Assembly (NCBI GenBank): GCA_937965895.1
Contig: CALCKS010000109.1
Location: 1 to 16,051, forward strand
Source of the DNA: an uncultured Campylobacter sp.
GTDB lineage: Bacteria > Campylobacterota > Campylobacteria > Campylobacterales > Campylobacteraceae
Length of the DNA stretch: 16,051 nt
Direction: 5' to 3'
Shown here: positions 1 through 7,600 of the stretch, in pieces
Position numbering within the stretch: the first letter of the stretch is position 1
How the letters are laid out: every line of letters begins with the position of its first letter
Position numbers and translations under genes: made by a program
The notes under the pieces: model-generated
The model's input: the letters and a program-made list of their open reading frames with translations, nothing else
Database searches by the model: none
What the model was told of the DNA's origin: nothing

Positions 1-584
1 CGGCTTTTAAACTTCTGATACAGCGGCCCAGCCATCATCTGCGACAGGTAGTTGCTAAAGGCGCCGATGGGCTTGCTGATGCTCATTTCGTTATCGTTTA
101 GGACGATGACGCATGGGTTTTTGATATCGCCAAGCTCATTTAGCGCCTCATACGCGATACCCGCGCTCATCGAGCCATCGCCGATAAAAGCCACGGGGAT
201 GCGATCCTCGCCTTTTAGCTTGATCGCCTTTGACGCGCCGACTGCAAGCGAGATAGAGGTGGAGCTGTGTCCGGCGATAAAGTAGTCGTATTTACTCTCG
301 GAGGGCTTGGTGTAGCCGCTGATACCGCCGAATTTTCTAAGCGTGTCAAATTTATCCCAGCGTCCAGTGATTAGCTTGTGCGCGTAGCTTTGGTGGCTAA
401 CGTCAAATATAAACGGGTCTTTTGCTGCGTCGAAAACATAATGCATCGCGACGATAAGCTCGACTGCGCCGATGTTTGAGCTAAGATGTCCGCCATTTGC
501 GCTGACGGTTTGTAAAATTTTATCACGGAGCTTCCCGCAAAGCGCTTCGAGCTCCTCCATATTCATAGATTTTACGTCTATCAT
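1..584 (-). CDS. dxs: 1-deoxy-D-xylulose-5-phosphate synthase, N-terminal part (3' end outside window)
   Basis: DXS condenses pyruvate and glyceraldehyde 3-phosphate to 1-deoxy-D-xylulose 5-phosphate. This thiamine-diphosphate-dependent step is the first of the MEP isoprenoid pathway and also feeds thiamine and pyridoxal synthesis. I translated 194 codons by hand from the ATG at 584. Family signatures appear in order: SANGGHLSSNIG near residue 30, FDVSHQSYAHKLITGR near 75, FGGISGYTKPSES near 100, AGHSSTSISLAVGA near 120, the ThDP/Mg motif GDGSMSAGIAYEAL near 152, and LNDNEMSISKPIGA near 175. The full protein is normally about 600 to 630 residues, so roughly two thirds lie beyond the left edge. 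The start overlaps the fliH stop as ATGA, which implies translational coupling to the flagellar genes. Two in-frame ATGs lie close downstream (codons 7 and 9); the first is preferred because of this overlap. Confidence 0.96.
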   Translation of the reverse strand, partial: MIDVKSMNMEELEALCGKLRDKILQTVSANGGHLSSNIGAVELIVAMHYVFDAAKDPFIFDVSHQSYAHKLITGRWDKFDTLRKFGGISGYTKPSESKYDYFIAGHSSTSISLAVGASKAIKLKGEDRIPVAFIGDGSMSAGIAYEALNELGDIKNPCVIVLNDNEMSISKPIGAFSNYLSQMMAGPLYQKFKS

Positions 585-1393
585 TGTCCTATTATCTTTT
601 TGATTTTTTCTAGTCTGGCTTCGATCGTGCCCTCGAGGTTGCCCGCGTCGCTAAGCACGATCGCTCCGCCCGCGCTGATGGCTTCGTCGGCGGAGATTTT
701 GACGTTTTGACCGGAGAAATTTTCTTTGATAAACTCGTAATCTTTCGGATTTACTTTGACTTGCACCTCTTTGGCGTCTTTTATCTCGCTAAAAAGCTCC
801 TTGCAAATAGCCGCCGCGATGTTTGCCGAATTTAGCGAAATCTCTTTTTTTACGACCTCTTTTGCGACCTCGACTGCGGTGGCCGGCAGCTGCGCTTCGC
901 TAGATGCGATGAGGCTTTCAAATTTAGCCGCCTGCTCTTCAAGCTTATTTATAGAGCCTAAATATCTGCTCTCAAGCGCTTTTAGCTCCTCGTCAAATTT
1001 AGCCGCCGCCTCGTCTCTACCCTGCTTTATGCCGTCCTCTTTAGCGCGTTGGATCTCGCTCTCTAGGCGTTTGGCAAATTCGTTTTCTTGATTTTCGATT
1101 TGCATTTGCAGCTTTATCATACTACCGCTCATCTCGTCGGTGCGCTTCAAAAGCTCCTCGATGAAGCTTGACTCAGGCTTAAAATGCCCGCCCTGCTCTT
1201 TTGCTTCGCCTAAATTTGAGCCCTCCTGCCCGCCGTTTAAGGCTCGCTCGTTATGCTCGGTCGCGCGGCCGGATTCGCTTTCGTGGGCCGAGTGTGTATC
1301 CTCGCTTCTTTTTTCCTGGCCTAAAATTTTAAACCGATAGTTTTCTACGAAGTGCTCTTTTGAGCGCTCATTTGTTATTACGCTACTTTTCAT
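581..1393 (-). CDS. fliH: Flagellar assembly protein FliH
   Basis: FliH is the peripheral stalk of the flagellar type III export apparatus. It binds and restrains the ATPase FliI and links it to the C ring. The 270-residue product shows a short conserved start, then a hydrophilic low-complexity stretch at about 28 to 75 rich in E, S, H, G and N. A long charged helix follows at about 78 to 165, and a compact C-terminal FliH/YscL-like domain at about 170 to 270 ends in LEGTIEARLEKIKKIIGQ. Sequence identity is weak, as usual for FliH, so the call rests on this architecture and on its position directly after fliF-fliG, as in other Campylobacter. The start overlaps the fliG stop by four bases (ATGA) and the stop overlaps dxs in the same way. 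The N-terminal linker may be lineage-specific. Confidence 0.9.
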   Translation of the reverse strand: MKSSVITNERSKEHFVENYRFKILGQEKRSEDTHSAHESESGRATEHNERALNGGQEGSNLGEAKEQGGHFKPESSFIEELLKRTDEMSGSMIKLQMQIENQENEFAKRLESEIQRAKEDGIKQGRDEAAAKFDEELKALESRYLGSINKLEEQAAKFESLIASSEAQLPATAVEVAKEVVKKEISLNSANIAAAICKELFSEIKDAKEVQVKVNPKDYEFIKENFSGQNVKISADEAISAGGAIVLSDAGNLEGTIEARLEKIKKIIGQ

Positions 1394-2421
1394 TCTATCA
1401 TCTCATCGCTTTCGCCTATTTGGAAAGCCCCGCTTTCGGCTAGGGCCTGAACCTGCTCTACTATGCGGCGCTGCGCCTCTTCGACGTCTTTTACGCGCAC
1501 CGCTCCCAAAAACTGCATCTCCTCTTTAAACGAATCGCTGGCGCGCTGAGACATACTGGAGAGAAATTTATCTCTCAATGCGTCGCCGCTGCCTTTTAGA
1601 GCGACCATGAGGTCTTTTTTATCGACGTTTTTAAGTATTTCGCGGATAGCTGCTTGATTGAGGGTGTTAATATCCTCAAAGGTAAACATAAGCTCTTTGA
1701 TCGTCGTAGCGAGCTTGTCGTCGACATCCTCGATATATTCGATCGTAGCTTTGGACGCCTTTTGGCCGAGGCGATTTAACACCTCCGCCACGGCCCTTGG
1801 TCCGCCGACTTCGACCTTGTAGGACGTGAGGCTCTCTAGTTTACCCTCTAGCACCGTTGAAACGCGTTTGATTATGGACGGGCTGATGTCGCCCAAATTT
1901 GCCATTCTCACGACGACCTCGCTTCTAAGCTCGTTATTAAAAAACGAAAGCGTCTCGGCTGCGCTGGTTGAGTCCATATGCGCCAAAATAAGCGCGATAG
2001 TCTGCGGATGCTCGTTAACAATAAAGTCTGCAAGCTGCTGAGGCTTGACCTTGGTAAGATAACCGAAGCTCTTTGTGTTTTCCATGCTTTTTGCGAGCTT
2101 GTCGAGTATCTTTTGCGCAGCTTCCGGGCCAAAGGTGCGGTATAAAATTTCTTTCGCGTACTCTAAACCGCCGCTTCTCATATATTGATTTGACTGCATG
2201 AGAGCGTAAAATTCTTCTAAAACCGCAGCAGCTACGCTTTTGTCGGTACTCTTTGCGGTGGCTATATAGCGCGAAATTTCGGTTATGACGTCAACCTCCA
2301 TATGCGAAAACAGTAGCGTCGTAACGTCCTCGCCTAGCTGAATAAGCAAAATAGCGACCTTTTCGGGCATCGAAAGGTCGTCGTAAATCATCTTTTGTTG
2401 TTCATTTAACTTTATTGCCAT
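1390..2421 (-). CDS. fliG: Flagellar motor switch protein FliG
   Basis: FliG is the C-ring subunit that sits on the FliF MS ring, carries the torque-generating face for the MotA stator, and changes conformation when CheY-P binds FliM. The 343 residues match the usual family length. The N-terminal FliF-binding domain covers about 1 to 110. The middle domain carries the EHPQ FliM-binding motif at 137 to 140, followed by TIALILAHMD. The MFxF hinge motif is MFTF at 245 to 248. The C-terminal torque domain (about 250 to 335) keeps the charged helix, including LRDKFLSSMSQRASDSFKEE and VRVKDVEEAQ. Translation is coupled at both ends: TAATG with fliF upstream and ATGA with fliH downstream. Nothing is missing or truncated. 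Confidence 0.98.
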   Translation of the reverse strand: MAIKLNEQQKMIYDDLSMPEKVAILLIQLGEDVTTLLFSHMEVDVITEISRYIATAKSTDKSVAAAVLEEFYALMQSNQYMRSGGLEYAKEILYRTFGPEAAQKILDKLAKSMENTKSFGYLTKVKPQQLADFIVNEHPQTIALILAHMDSTSAAETLSFFNNELRSEVVVRMANLGDISPSIIKRVSTVLEGKLESLTSYKVEVGGPRAVAEVLNRLGQKASKATIEYIEDVDDKLATTIKELMFTFEDINTLNQAAIREILKNVDKKDLMVALKGSGDALRDKFLSSMSQRASDSFKEEMQFLGAVRVKDVEEAQRRIVEQVQALAESGAFQIGESDEMIE

Positions 2422-4115
2422 TAAAAGTCCTTACGGTTGCTAAAGTCAGAATCGTTTTTTATCATATCTTGAAGCAATACGGCTATCTCTTCACTGCGAT
2501 CTTGAACGACTAGTTTCATCTTTTCTAGTAATACATCGTAGCGCAGGTCATCCTCATTAAAGTTATCTCCGATACCCAGCTGCTCCTCAACCTTTTTCCT
2601 AGCTGCTTGAAATTTCTCCAGCGTATCTTCGCTATCCTCGAGCTGAACCTCGTTTTCGGATAGATCGATCTCTTCTTCTTTTACATCCTCAAGCATTTTG
2701 GTCATAAACGGCGTAATGACTTTCTTGTAGAATACATATAGTAAGATCGCTACAAAAAGATACTTCAAGATAGGCAAAAACGGCACTACGTAAAGCTCGA
2801 AAAAGGACTGAACTTTGCTAGCCGGCGTCTGTCCGTCTTGACGCTGGAACTCAAAGTTACTAACCGTGACCTCGTCGCCTCTGTTTTGATCAAAACCGAT
2901 AGATTGGCGAATAAGAGCGTCTATACGCGCTAGCTGCTCTTTATCAAGCGGTACGTAGGCTATTTCGCTAGTTGGATTTCCTTTTTCGTCCTTTTTATTT
3001 TCGTATTTTCCATCTACGACGACAGCGGCGCTTAGGCGGTTTATCTTAGCAAACTGATCCTTGACGCGCTCGACTTTTTTTGAGATTTCATAGTTTGTCG
3101 TAGATGAGCTTTTTGAGTACAGCTCTTTCATTTTACCGTCTTGCAGGCCTTCGACCGGACCGATATTGCTCACGGCTCCCGGCACGCCTTGTACTTCGGC
3201 TTCTTTGCTGCCTTGGCGTTTTTCTTCGACGTTTTGTTCGCTTCTAGCTACAGAGTTTGGATCAAAGGTCTCGCTTTGGCTGTCTTTTCTAGCAAAGTCA
3301 AAGTCTATCGTTACTTTGGCTACGACCTTATCCGAGCCGCCCACGATAGGCGATAGGACGTTTATGATTTTTTCTTCGAGATTGTGCTCGGCGTCGCGTT
3401 TGTAGCGGATTTGTTGCGTGATCTGATCGCTATCGTATTCGCCGTCCTCCTCGCCTAGCGGTACTCCGTCCTGGCTCACGATTTTGACTTGCTCTGGTTT
3501 TAAATTTGCCACCGCGGCCGCGACTAAGTTTTTAATGCCGGTAATTTGTTTTAAATTTAAGCTCTGCCCGTCTTTTAAATTTAACACGATAGACGCACTT
3601 GGAGGCGTGGCTCGCTCGGTAAAAATCGTTTCTTTGGGTATCGCGATACGCACGATGGCTTTGTTTATCGGTGCTAGACTTTCGATCGTGCGAGCTAACT
3701 CTCCCTCGAGCGCACGCTGAAATTTGACCTTTTGCTCGGCATCAGTCGCGCCAAATTCTTGTTTATCGAAAATCTCAAATCCAACCTTGCCGTCTTTTAA
3801 AATCCCAAGCGACGCGATCGAGATCCTCTCGCGGTAAACGTCCGAGTTTGGCACCAAAATCGTGCCCTCGTTTAAAATTTTATACTTTACCTTATCTTTT
3901 TCAAGTTGCTGGATTATCAGCGCAGAGTCTGCGGCGGAAGTGTTTTCAAAAAGTACGCTATAGCCGTCGTAGTTTTCGTTTGAGCTTTTGTGAATGCTCA
4001 AAAACACTAAAAAACCGACCACGAGCACGACCGAGCCCGCGGCGACTAGGCGCTGTCTTAACGAGAGGTTGTGATAGACCTGTCCGATTTGTTGAATTGC
4101 GGTTTTGAAATCCAT
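2421..4115 (-). CDS. fliF: Flagellar MS-ring protein FliF
   Basis: FliF forms the inner-membrane MS ring around the flagellar export gate and is the base on which FliG and the C ring assemble. The 564-residue product has a first membrane helix at about 24 to 41. The periplasmic ring-building motifs follow, including the YSVLF, YKILNEGTILVP and LEGELARTI-ESL stretches. A hydrophilic RBM3 region spans about 225 to 430, with a second membrane helix at about 447 to 464. The cytoplasmic tail of about 95 residues is acidic and ends in the FliG-binding segment EEIAVLLQDMIKNDSDF. The start is immediately adjacent to the hisC stop (TAAATG). The nearby purine-rich GGGGGAAATTTAAAG is only a fair ribosome binding site, so expression probably depends on read-through from hisC. 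Confidence 0.97.
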   Translation of the reverse strand: MDFKTAIQQIGQVYHNLSLRQRLVAAGSVVLVVGFLVFLSIHKSSNENYDGYSVLFENTSAADSALIIQQLEKDKVKYKILNEGTILVPNSDVYRERISIASLGILKDGKVGFEIFDKQEFGATDAEQKVKFQRALEGELARTIESLAPINKAIVRIAIPKETIFTERATPPSASIVLNLKDGQSLNLKQITGIKNLVAAAVANLKPEQVKIVSQDGVPLGEEDGEYDSDQITQQIRYKRDAEHNLEEKIINVLSPIVGGSDKVVAKVTIDFDFARKDSQSETFDPNSVARSEQNVEEKRQGSKEAEVQGVPGAVSNIGPVEGLQDGKMKELYSKSSSTTNYEISKKVERVKDQFAKINRLSAAVVVDGKYENKKDEKGNPTSEIAYVPLDKEQLARIDALIRQSIGFDQNRGDEVTVSNFEFQRQDGQTPASKVQSFFELYVVPFLPILKYLFVAILLYVFYKKVITPFMTKMLEDVKEEEIDLSENEVQLEDSEDTLEKFQAARKKVEEQLGIGDNFNEDDLRYDVLLEKMKLVVQDRSEEIAVLLQDMIKNDSDFSNRKDF

Positions 4116-5216
4116 TTACTTTAAATTTCCCCCAATTTGTTTTAAAACTACGTCATTTTGATTCGGCAGTCCGATCGTTATGCGAACCGCGTTTAATCCG
4201 TAGCCTTTTAGATCACGTAAAATTATACCTTTTTTTAACAGATTTTGAGCAAGCTCGCTCGCGTTTTGACGCTCAAACTCAAAAACGATAAAATTCGTAA
4301 AGCTTGGTAGATGCTTTATGTCGTGAAGGTCGGCAAATTTTTCATACTTTTTCATCTCCTCAAAGTTCGTCTCAAGCGTCATCTTTACGAACTCTTCGTC
4401 TTTGAGCGCTTCTATGGCCGCTTTTAAACTAAGCGTCGTTATATTAAAAGGCGCTCTTAGTTTTCCTAGCTCACTCATCACGCTTTCTTCGCCGATGCCG
4501 TATCCTACGCGCATACCGCCAAGACCGTAAGCCTTAGAAAACGTGCCCAGGTATATCGCGTTTGGAAATTTAGCTATGAGTTCGCGCGGTCTTATCTCTT
4601 TTTTCGCGTCTTTAAATTTAGCAAACTCCTGATATGCGCCGTCGATAACCACGAGCGTATCGGTATCGACTTGCTCTAGAAATTTATAAATTTCTTCAGC
4701 ATCCAAGCAGCCTCCCAGAGGGTTATTTGGCACGCACAAAAATATCACGCCGATCTCGTCTTTGTTTGCCTTATAAATTTGCAAAAACTCGCCTAGATCG
4801 TGCTCTTTGCTCTTTGTTTTAAAGACCTTCGCGCCCGCTGCTTTGGCGTAAATTTCATACATAGCAAAAGTTATGCCCGCAGTCAAAATTCCCTTATTAG
4901 CGTTTGCCTTTGCGTGCACGGCAAATTCTATTATCTGATCGCTTCCCGAGCCTATTACGATAGATTTTGCGCTAACGCCGAATTTATTTGCCAACGCAGC
5001 CTTTAGCTCGAAGTAGCTATCGTCGGGATAAAGATGCATTCTGTTTACTATCTCGCCGACTGCTTTTACTACCGCAGGACTCGTACCGTACGGGTTTTCG
5101 TTGCTGGCTAGCTTGATGACGTCTTTGGCGTCGATGCCGTATTCGCGCACGACTAGCTCGATAGGTTTGCCCGCCTCGTAGCTTACCAAATTTGCTAAAT
5201 TTTCGTTAAATTTCAT
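4116..5216 (-). CDS. hisC: Histidinol-phosphate aminotransferase
   Basis: HisC is a PLP enzyme (fold type I, class II aminotransferase) that converts imidazole-acetol phosphate plus glutamate to histidinol phosphate. HisC-like enzymes may also transaminate aromatic keto acids. The 366 residues show LASNENPYGTSP at 36 to 47, the cofactor-pocket motif CVPNNPLGG at 161 to 169, DGAYQEF at 192 to 198, and the Schiff-base lysine K228 in YLGTFSKAYGLGGMRVGYG. The gene lies between pheA (one base gap) and fliF (no gap). Together with pheA this suggests it could also complete phenylalanine or tyrosine synthesis from phenylpyruvate; that dual role is inference. GAGGA at the end of pheA gives a good ribosome binding site five bases before the ATG. 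Confidence 0.96.
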   Translation of the reverse strand: MKFNENLANLVSYEAGKPIELVVREYGIDAKDVIKLASNENPYGTSPAVVKAVGEIVNRMHLYPDDSYFELKAALANKFGVSAKSIVIGSGSDQIIEFAVHAKANANKGILTAGITFAMYEIYAKAAGAKVFKTKSKEHDLGEFLQIYKANKDEIGVIFLCVPNNPLGGCLDAEEIYKFLEQVDTDTLVVIDGAYQEFAKFKDAKKEIRPRELIAKFPNAIYLGTFSKAYGLGGMRVGYGIGEESVMSELGKLRAPFNITTLSLKAAIEALKDEEFVKMTLETNFEEMKKYEKFADLHDIKHLPSFTNFIVFEFERQNASELAQNLLKKGIILRDLKGYGLNAVRITIGLPNQNDVVLKQIGGNLK

Positions 5217-5217
5217 C

Positions 5218-6294
5218 TCATTCCTCCCACGCGACGTAGCTTCCTAGCCACGCGATTTCGTGGCCGTAGCTTACCGCTTTTTGTATCGCTTTTTGAACAT
5301 TGTCGTCGTCTATGTGCCCATCGAAATCTATATAAAAATTCGCCTTAAATTCGCGCTGTTTTATCGGGCGGCTCTCTAGTTTGGTTATGTTTATACCCTC
5401 GTCTCTAAAGGCTAGTAGCAGCTCCACTAGCCCGCCGGGACGGTGATCGGTCTTTGCTAAGATAGATGTTTTATTTCTTTGCGCTCGCTCGTTTTTAAAA
5501 TCGCTTAATATAAAAAATCTCGTGCGGTTTGCGGCGTTATCCTCGATCGTCTCGAACAAGATCGGCACGCCGTAAAGCTTGGCTGCGATCTTAGAACAGA
5601 TAGCGGCCGAATTTGGCTCGCTACCGGCTAGCTGTGCAGCCTGCGCGGTCGATTTTGCCGGGATAAACTCGACTGATGAAAGCATATGATCGTCTAAAAA
5701 TTTGCGGCACTGATTGTAGCCTTGCGGGTGCGAGTAGATGCGTTTGATGTCTTTTAAATTTTCGCATTTGCTCGCAAAAATGTGGTGGATATCCATGTAA
5801 ATTTCAGCCACGACCTTGACGCTATCAAACCGTCCTAGGCAGTCTAGCGTCGCGCCCACCGCGCCTTCGGTGTTATTTTCTATCGGCACGACGCCGTATT
5901 TGGCCTCTTTATGCTTTAGTTTGGTAAAAACCGCCTCGATACTAGCTAACGGCAGATATGCGCTCATCGCGCCGAAACGGCTCTCGGCGGCCTGGTGCGT
6001 GTAGGTGCCCTCAGGCCCTAGATAGGCGACTTTTTCGGGCATCTCGAGATTTCTACTGACGGCAAAAATTTCAAGATAGATCGCCTCGATCGCGGCTTTA
6101 TTTAAAAACGCGGAGTCTTGCCCCTCGAGGCGGTTTAGGATCGCTCTTTCGCGCTCGGGGCGATAGATTGCGCTGCCGCTGGTTTGCTTTAGCTCGCCGA
6201 TCTTTCGCACGAAATTCATGCGTTCATTTAGGCGCTTTAGCACCTCGTCGTCGATCTTATCTATCTCGTTTCTAAGGTCGTTTATGTTTTGCAT
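5218..6294 (-). CDS. pheA: Bifunctional chorismate mutase / prephenate dehydratase (P-protein)
   Basis: This fused enzyme makes prephenate from chorismate and then phenylpyruvate, committing carbon to phenylalanine. Three domains are visible in 358 residues. An AroQ-type chorismate mutase spans 1 to about 85, with the helix-lining charged residues of LRNEIDKIDDEVLKRLNERM and YRPERE at 44 to 49. The prephenate dehydratase spans about 88 to 265, with YLGPEGTYTHQAA, PIENNTEGAVGATLD and the catalytic TRF at 258 to 260. The regulatory ACT domain spans about 276 to 355, with GGLVELL and the phenylalanine-site motif ITKLESRP at 303 to 310. Feedback inhibition by phenylalanine is expected from the ACT motif. 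It starts at ATG behind a strong AAGGAG, nine bases after lysA. Confidence 0.97.
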   Translation of the reverse strand: MQNINDLRNEIDKIDDEVLKRLNERMNFVRKIGELKQTSGSAIYRPERERAILNRLEGQDSAFLNKAAIEAIYLEIFAVSRNLEMPEKVAYLGPEGTYTHQAAESRFGAMSAYLPLASIEAVFTKLKHKEAKYGVVPIENNTEGAVGATLDCLGRFDSVKVVAEIYMDIHHIFASKCENLKDIKRIYSHPQGYNQCRKFLDDHMLSSVEFIPAKSTAQAAQLAGSEPNSAAICSKIAAKLYGVPILFETIEDNAANRTRFFILSDFKNERAQRNKTSILAKTDHRPGGLVELLLAFRDEGINITKLESRPIKQREFKANFYIDFDGHIDDDNVQKAIQKAVSYGHEIAWLGSYVAWEE

Positions 6295-6299
6295 TTTCG

Positions 6300-6305
6300 C
6301 TCCTT
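6300..6305 (-). promoter_or_regulatory. Strong ribosome binding site for pheA
   Basis: On the minus strand AAGGAG overlaps the lysA TAA stop and lies five bases before the pheA ATG. It is the best Shine-Dalgarno match among the junctions I inspected and fixes the pheA start. Confidence 0.75.
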
Positions 6306-7545
6306 AGCCTAAAAATTCTCGCTCCAGCGCCACGACGTCCTCGAAGCTCTCACGGCGTCTTATCAAAAAGTCCTCGTCGCCTTTTACCGCAACCTCCGCA
6401 GCGCGCCCGCGAGTGTTGTAGTTGCTACTCATCGCAAAGCCGTATGCGCCGGCTGATTTGATTACGACTAGATCGCCTGCGTTTAACGGCGGTAAATTTC
6501 GGTCTTTTGCGAGGAAATCGCCGCTCTCGCAGATCGGCCCGACCACGTCGCAAGGGCTAAATTTGAGATCCCGAAGCTGCTCAGTCTTACACTCGCAAAG
6601 AGTCTTGCCGCCGCTAATAGCAAAAATTTTATGCCTAGCCTGATAAAGACTCGGGCGTATAAGGTCGTTCATCGCGCCATCCACGACTACAAAGCGCTTT
6701 TCTTTATTAAATTTCTCGTAAAGCACGCTAGTTAGAAAATATCCCGCGTTGCCGACGATAAAGCGTCCCGGCTCGCAAACTACCGTGACATCCAGGCCGC
6801 TTAAATTTGCCAAAATGCCCTGCGCGTATTCGTATAGATCAGGCTCGCTCTCATCGCCGTAAACGATACCTATGCCGCCGCCGACGTCAAAAAATTTAAT
6901 ATCGATTTGCGCAGCTTTTAGCTCTCTAGTCAAATTTGCCACGATCTTTGCCGCTTCGATAACGGGCTTGATGTCGGTTATCTGCGAGCCGATGTGGCTG
7001 TGGATGCCTACGGGTTCTAGATAAGGCGAGTTTTTGGCGTGTAGATACATTTTTTTTGCCGTTTGCAGATCCACGCCAAATTTATTTTCGTTTAGTCCGG
7101 TCGAGATGTAAGGGTGCGTCTTGGCGTCGATGTCTGGATTTACGCGGATGCTGATGCGAGCGGGCTTGCCCAGCTGTTTTGCGATATCCTCCAGGCGGTT
7201 CATCTCGGCCTCGCTTTCTAAATTTATCATCAAGATTTCATTTTCTAAAGCAAATTTAAGCTCGTCGTCGCGCTTGCCTACGCCGCTTAGGATGATCTGG
7301 TAGCTTTTAGCTCCCGCTAGCAGCGCGCGCTTAACTTCGCCTACGCTCACGCAGTCAAACCCGGCTCCAAGCCCGGCTAAAAATTTCAAAACGCTTAAAT
7401 TTGAGTTTGCCTTAACGGCGTAACATACGAGAGATTTTCTAGCGTGAAACGCGTTTTTTAGCACTTCGTAGCGGTGTGCCATGTAGTCAAAATCGTAAAC
7501 GTAAAGAGGGGTGCCGTACTTTTGCGCTAAATTCGTAAAATCCAT
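6304..7545 (-). CDS. lysA: Diaminopimelate decarboxylase
   Basis: LysA decarboxylates meso-diaminopimelate to L-lysine, the last step of lysine synthesis, in the cytoplasm. The 413-residue protein has the alanine-racemase-fold PLP barrel at about 10 to 280, with the Schiff-base lysine K45 in VCYAVKANSN. It also shows GIHSHIGSQI at 180 to 189, the phosphate-binding GGG at 222 to 224 and CEPGRFIVGNAG at 257 to 267. The C-terminal beta domain supplies the substrate-site residues of DGAMNDLIRPSLYQARH and GPICESGDFLAKD (336 to 348), with the partner-subunit cysteine C339. AAGG six bases before the ATG is a good ribosome binding site. About 55 bases separate it from lptG, one of only two gaps in the window large enough for a promoter. 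Confidence 0.98.
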   Translation of the reverse strand: MDFTNLAQKYGTPLYVYDFDYMAHRYEVLKNAFHARKSLVCYAVKANSNLSVLKFLAGLGAGFDCVSVGEVKRALLAGAKSYQIILSGVGKRDDELKFALENEILMINLESEAEMNRLEDIAKQLGKPARISIRVNPDIDAKTHPYISTGLNENKFGVDLQTAKKMYLHAKNSPYLEPVGIHSHIGSQITDIKPVIEAAKIVANLTRELKAAQIDIKFFDVGGGIGIVYGDESEPDLYEYAQGILANLSGLDVTVVCEPGRFIVGNAGYFLTSVLYEKFNKEKRFVVVDGAMNDLIRPSLYQARHKIFAISGGKTLCECKTEQLRDLKFSPCDVVGPICESGDFLAKDRNLPPLNAGDLVVIKSAGAYGFAMSSNYNTRGRAAEVAVKGDEDFLIRRRESFEDVVALEREFLG

Positions 7546-7564
7546 AACCGACCTTGTTTAAAAA

Positions 7565-7577
7565 TAGTTAGATTTTA
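7565..7577 (-). promoter_or_regulatory. Candidate promoter (-10 box) for lysA
   Basis: In the 55-base lptG-lysA gap the minus strand reads CTGTAAAATC. TAAAAT (7572 to 7577) is a five-of-six match to TATAAT and has a TG directly before it, which suits the extended -10 style of Campylobacter sigma-70 promoters. Transcription would start near 7565, about 20 bases before the lysA ATG. No -35 box is visible, as is common in this genus. An imperfect AGATTT/AAATCT inverted repeat overlaps the site and could instead be a weak terminator stem, so the role is uncertain. Confidence 0.35.
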
Positions 7578-7600
7578 CAGAAATTTTGCCTAAATCTCTC

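Noticed and set aside
52..285. Plus-strand open frame at the left edge
   Set aside because: The minus strand here translates without interruption into DXS motifs including GDGSMSAGIAYEAL, so the plus-strand frame is a shadow.
756..1091. Plus-strand open frame of 111 codons opposite fliH
   Set aside because: Serine/alanine/leucine-rich antisense of a coiled-coil coding region; no independent support.
7546..7600. Intrinsic terminator between lptG and lysA
   Set aside because: The AGATTT/AAATCT stem is short, AT-only and has a long loop; the nearby ATTTTT is weak. A -10 box overlaps it, so a promoter is at least as likely.
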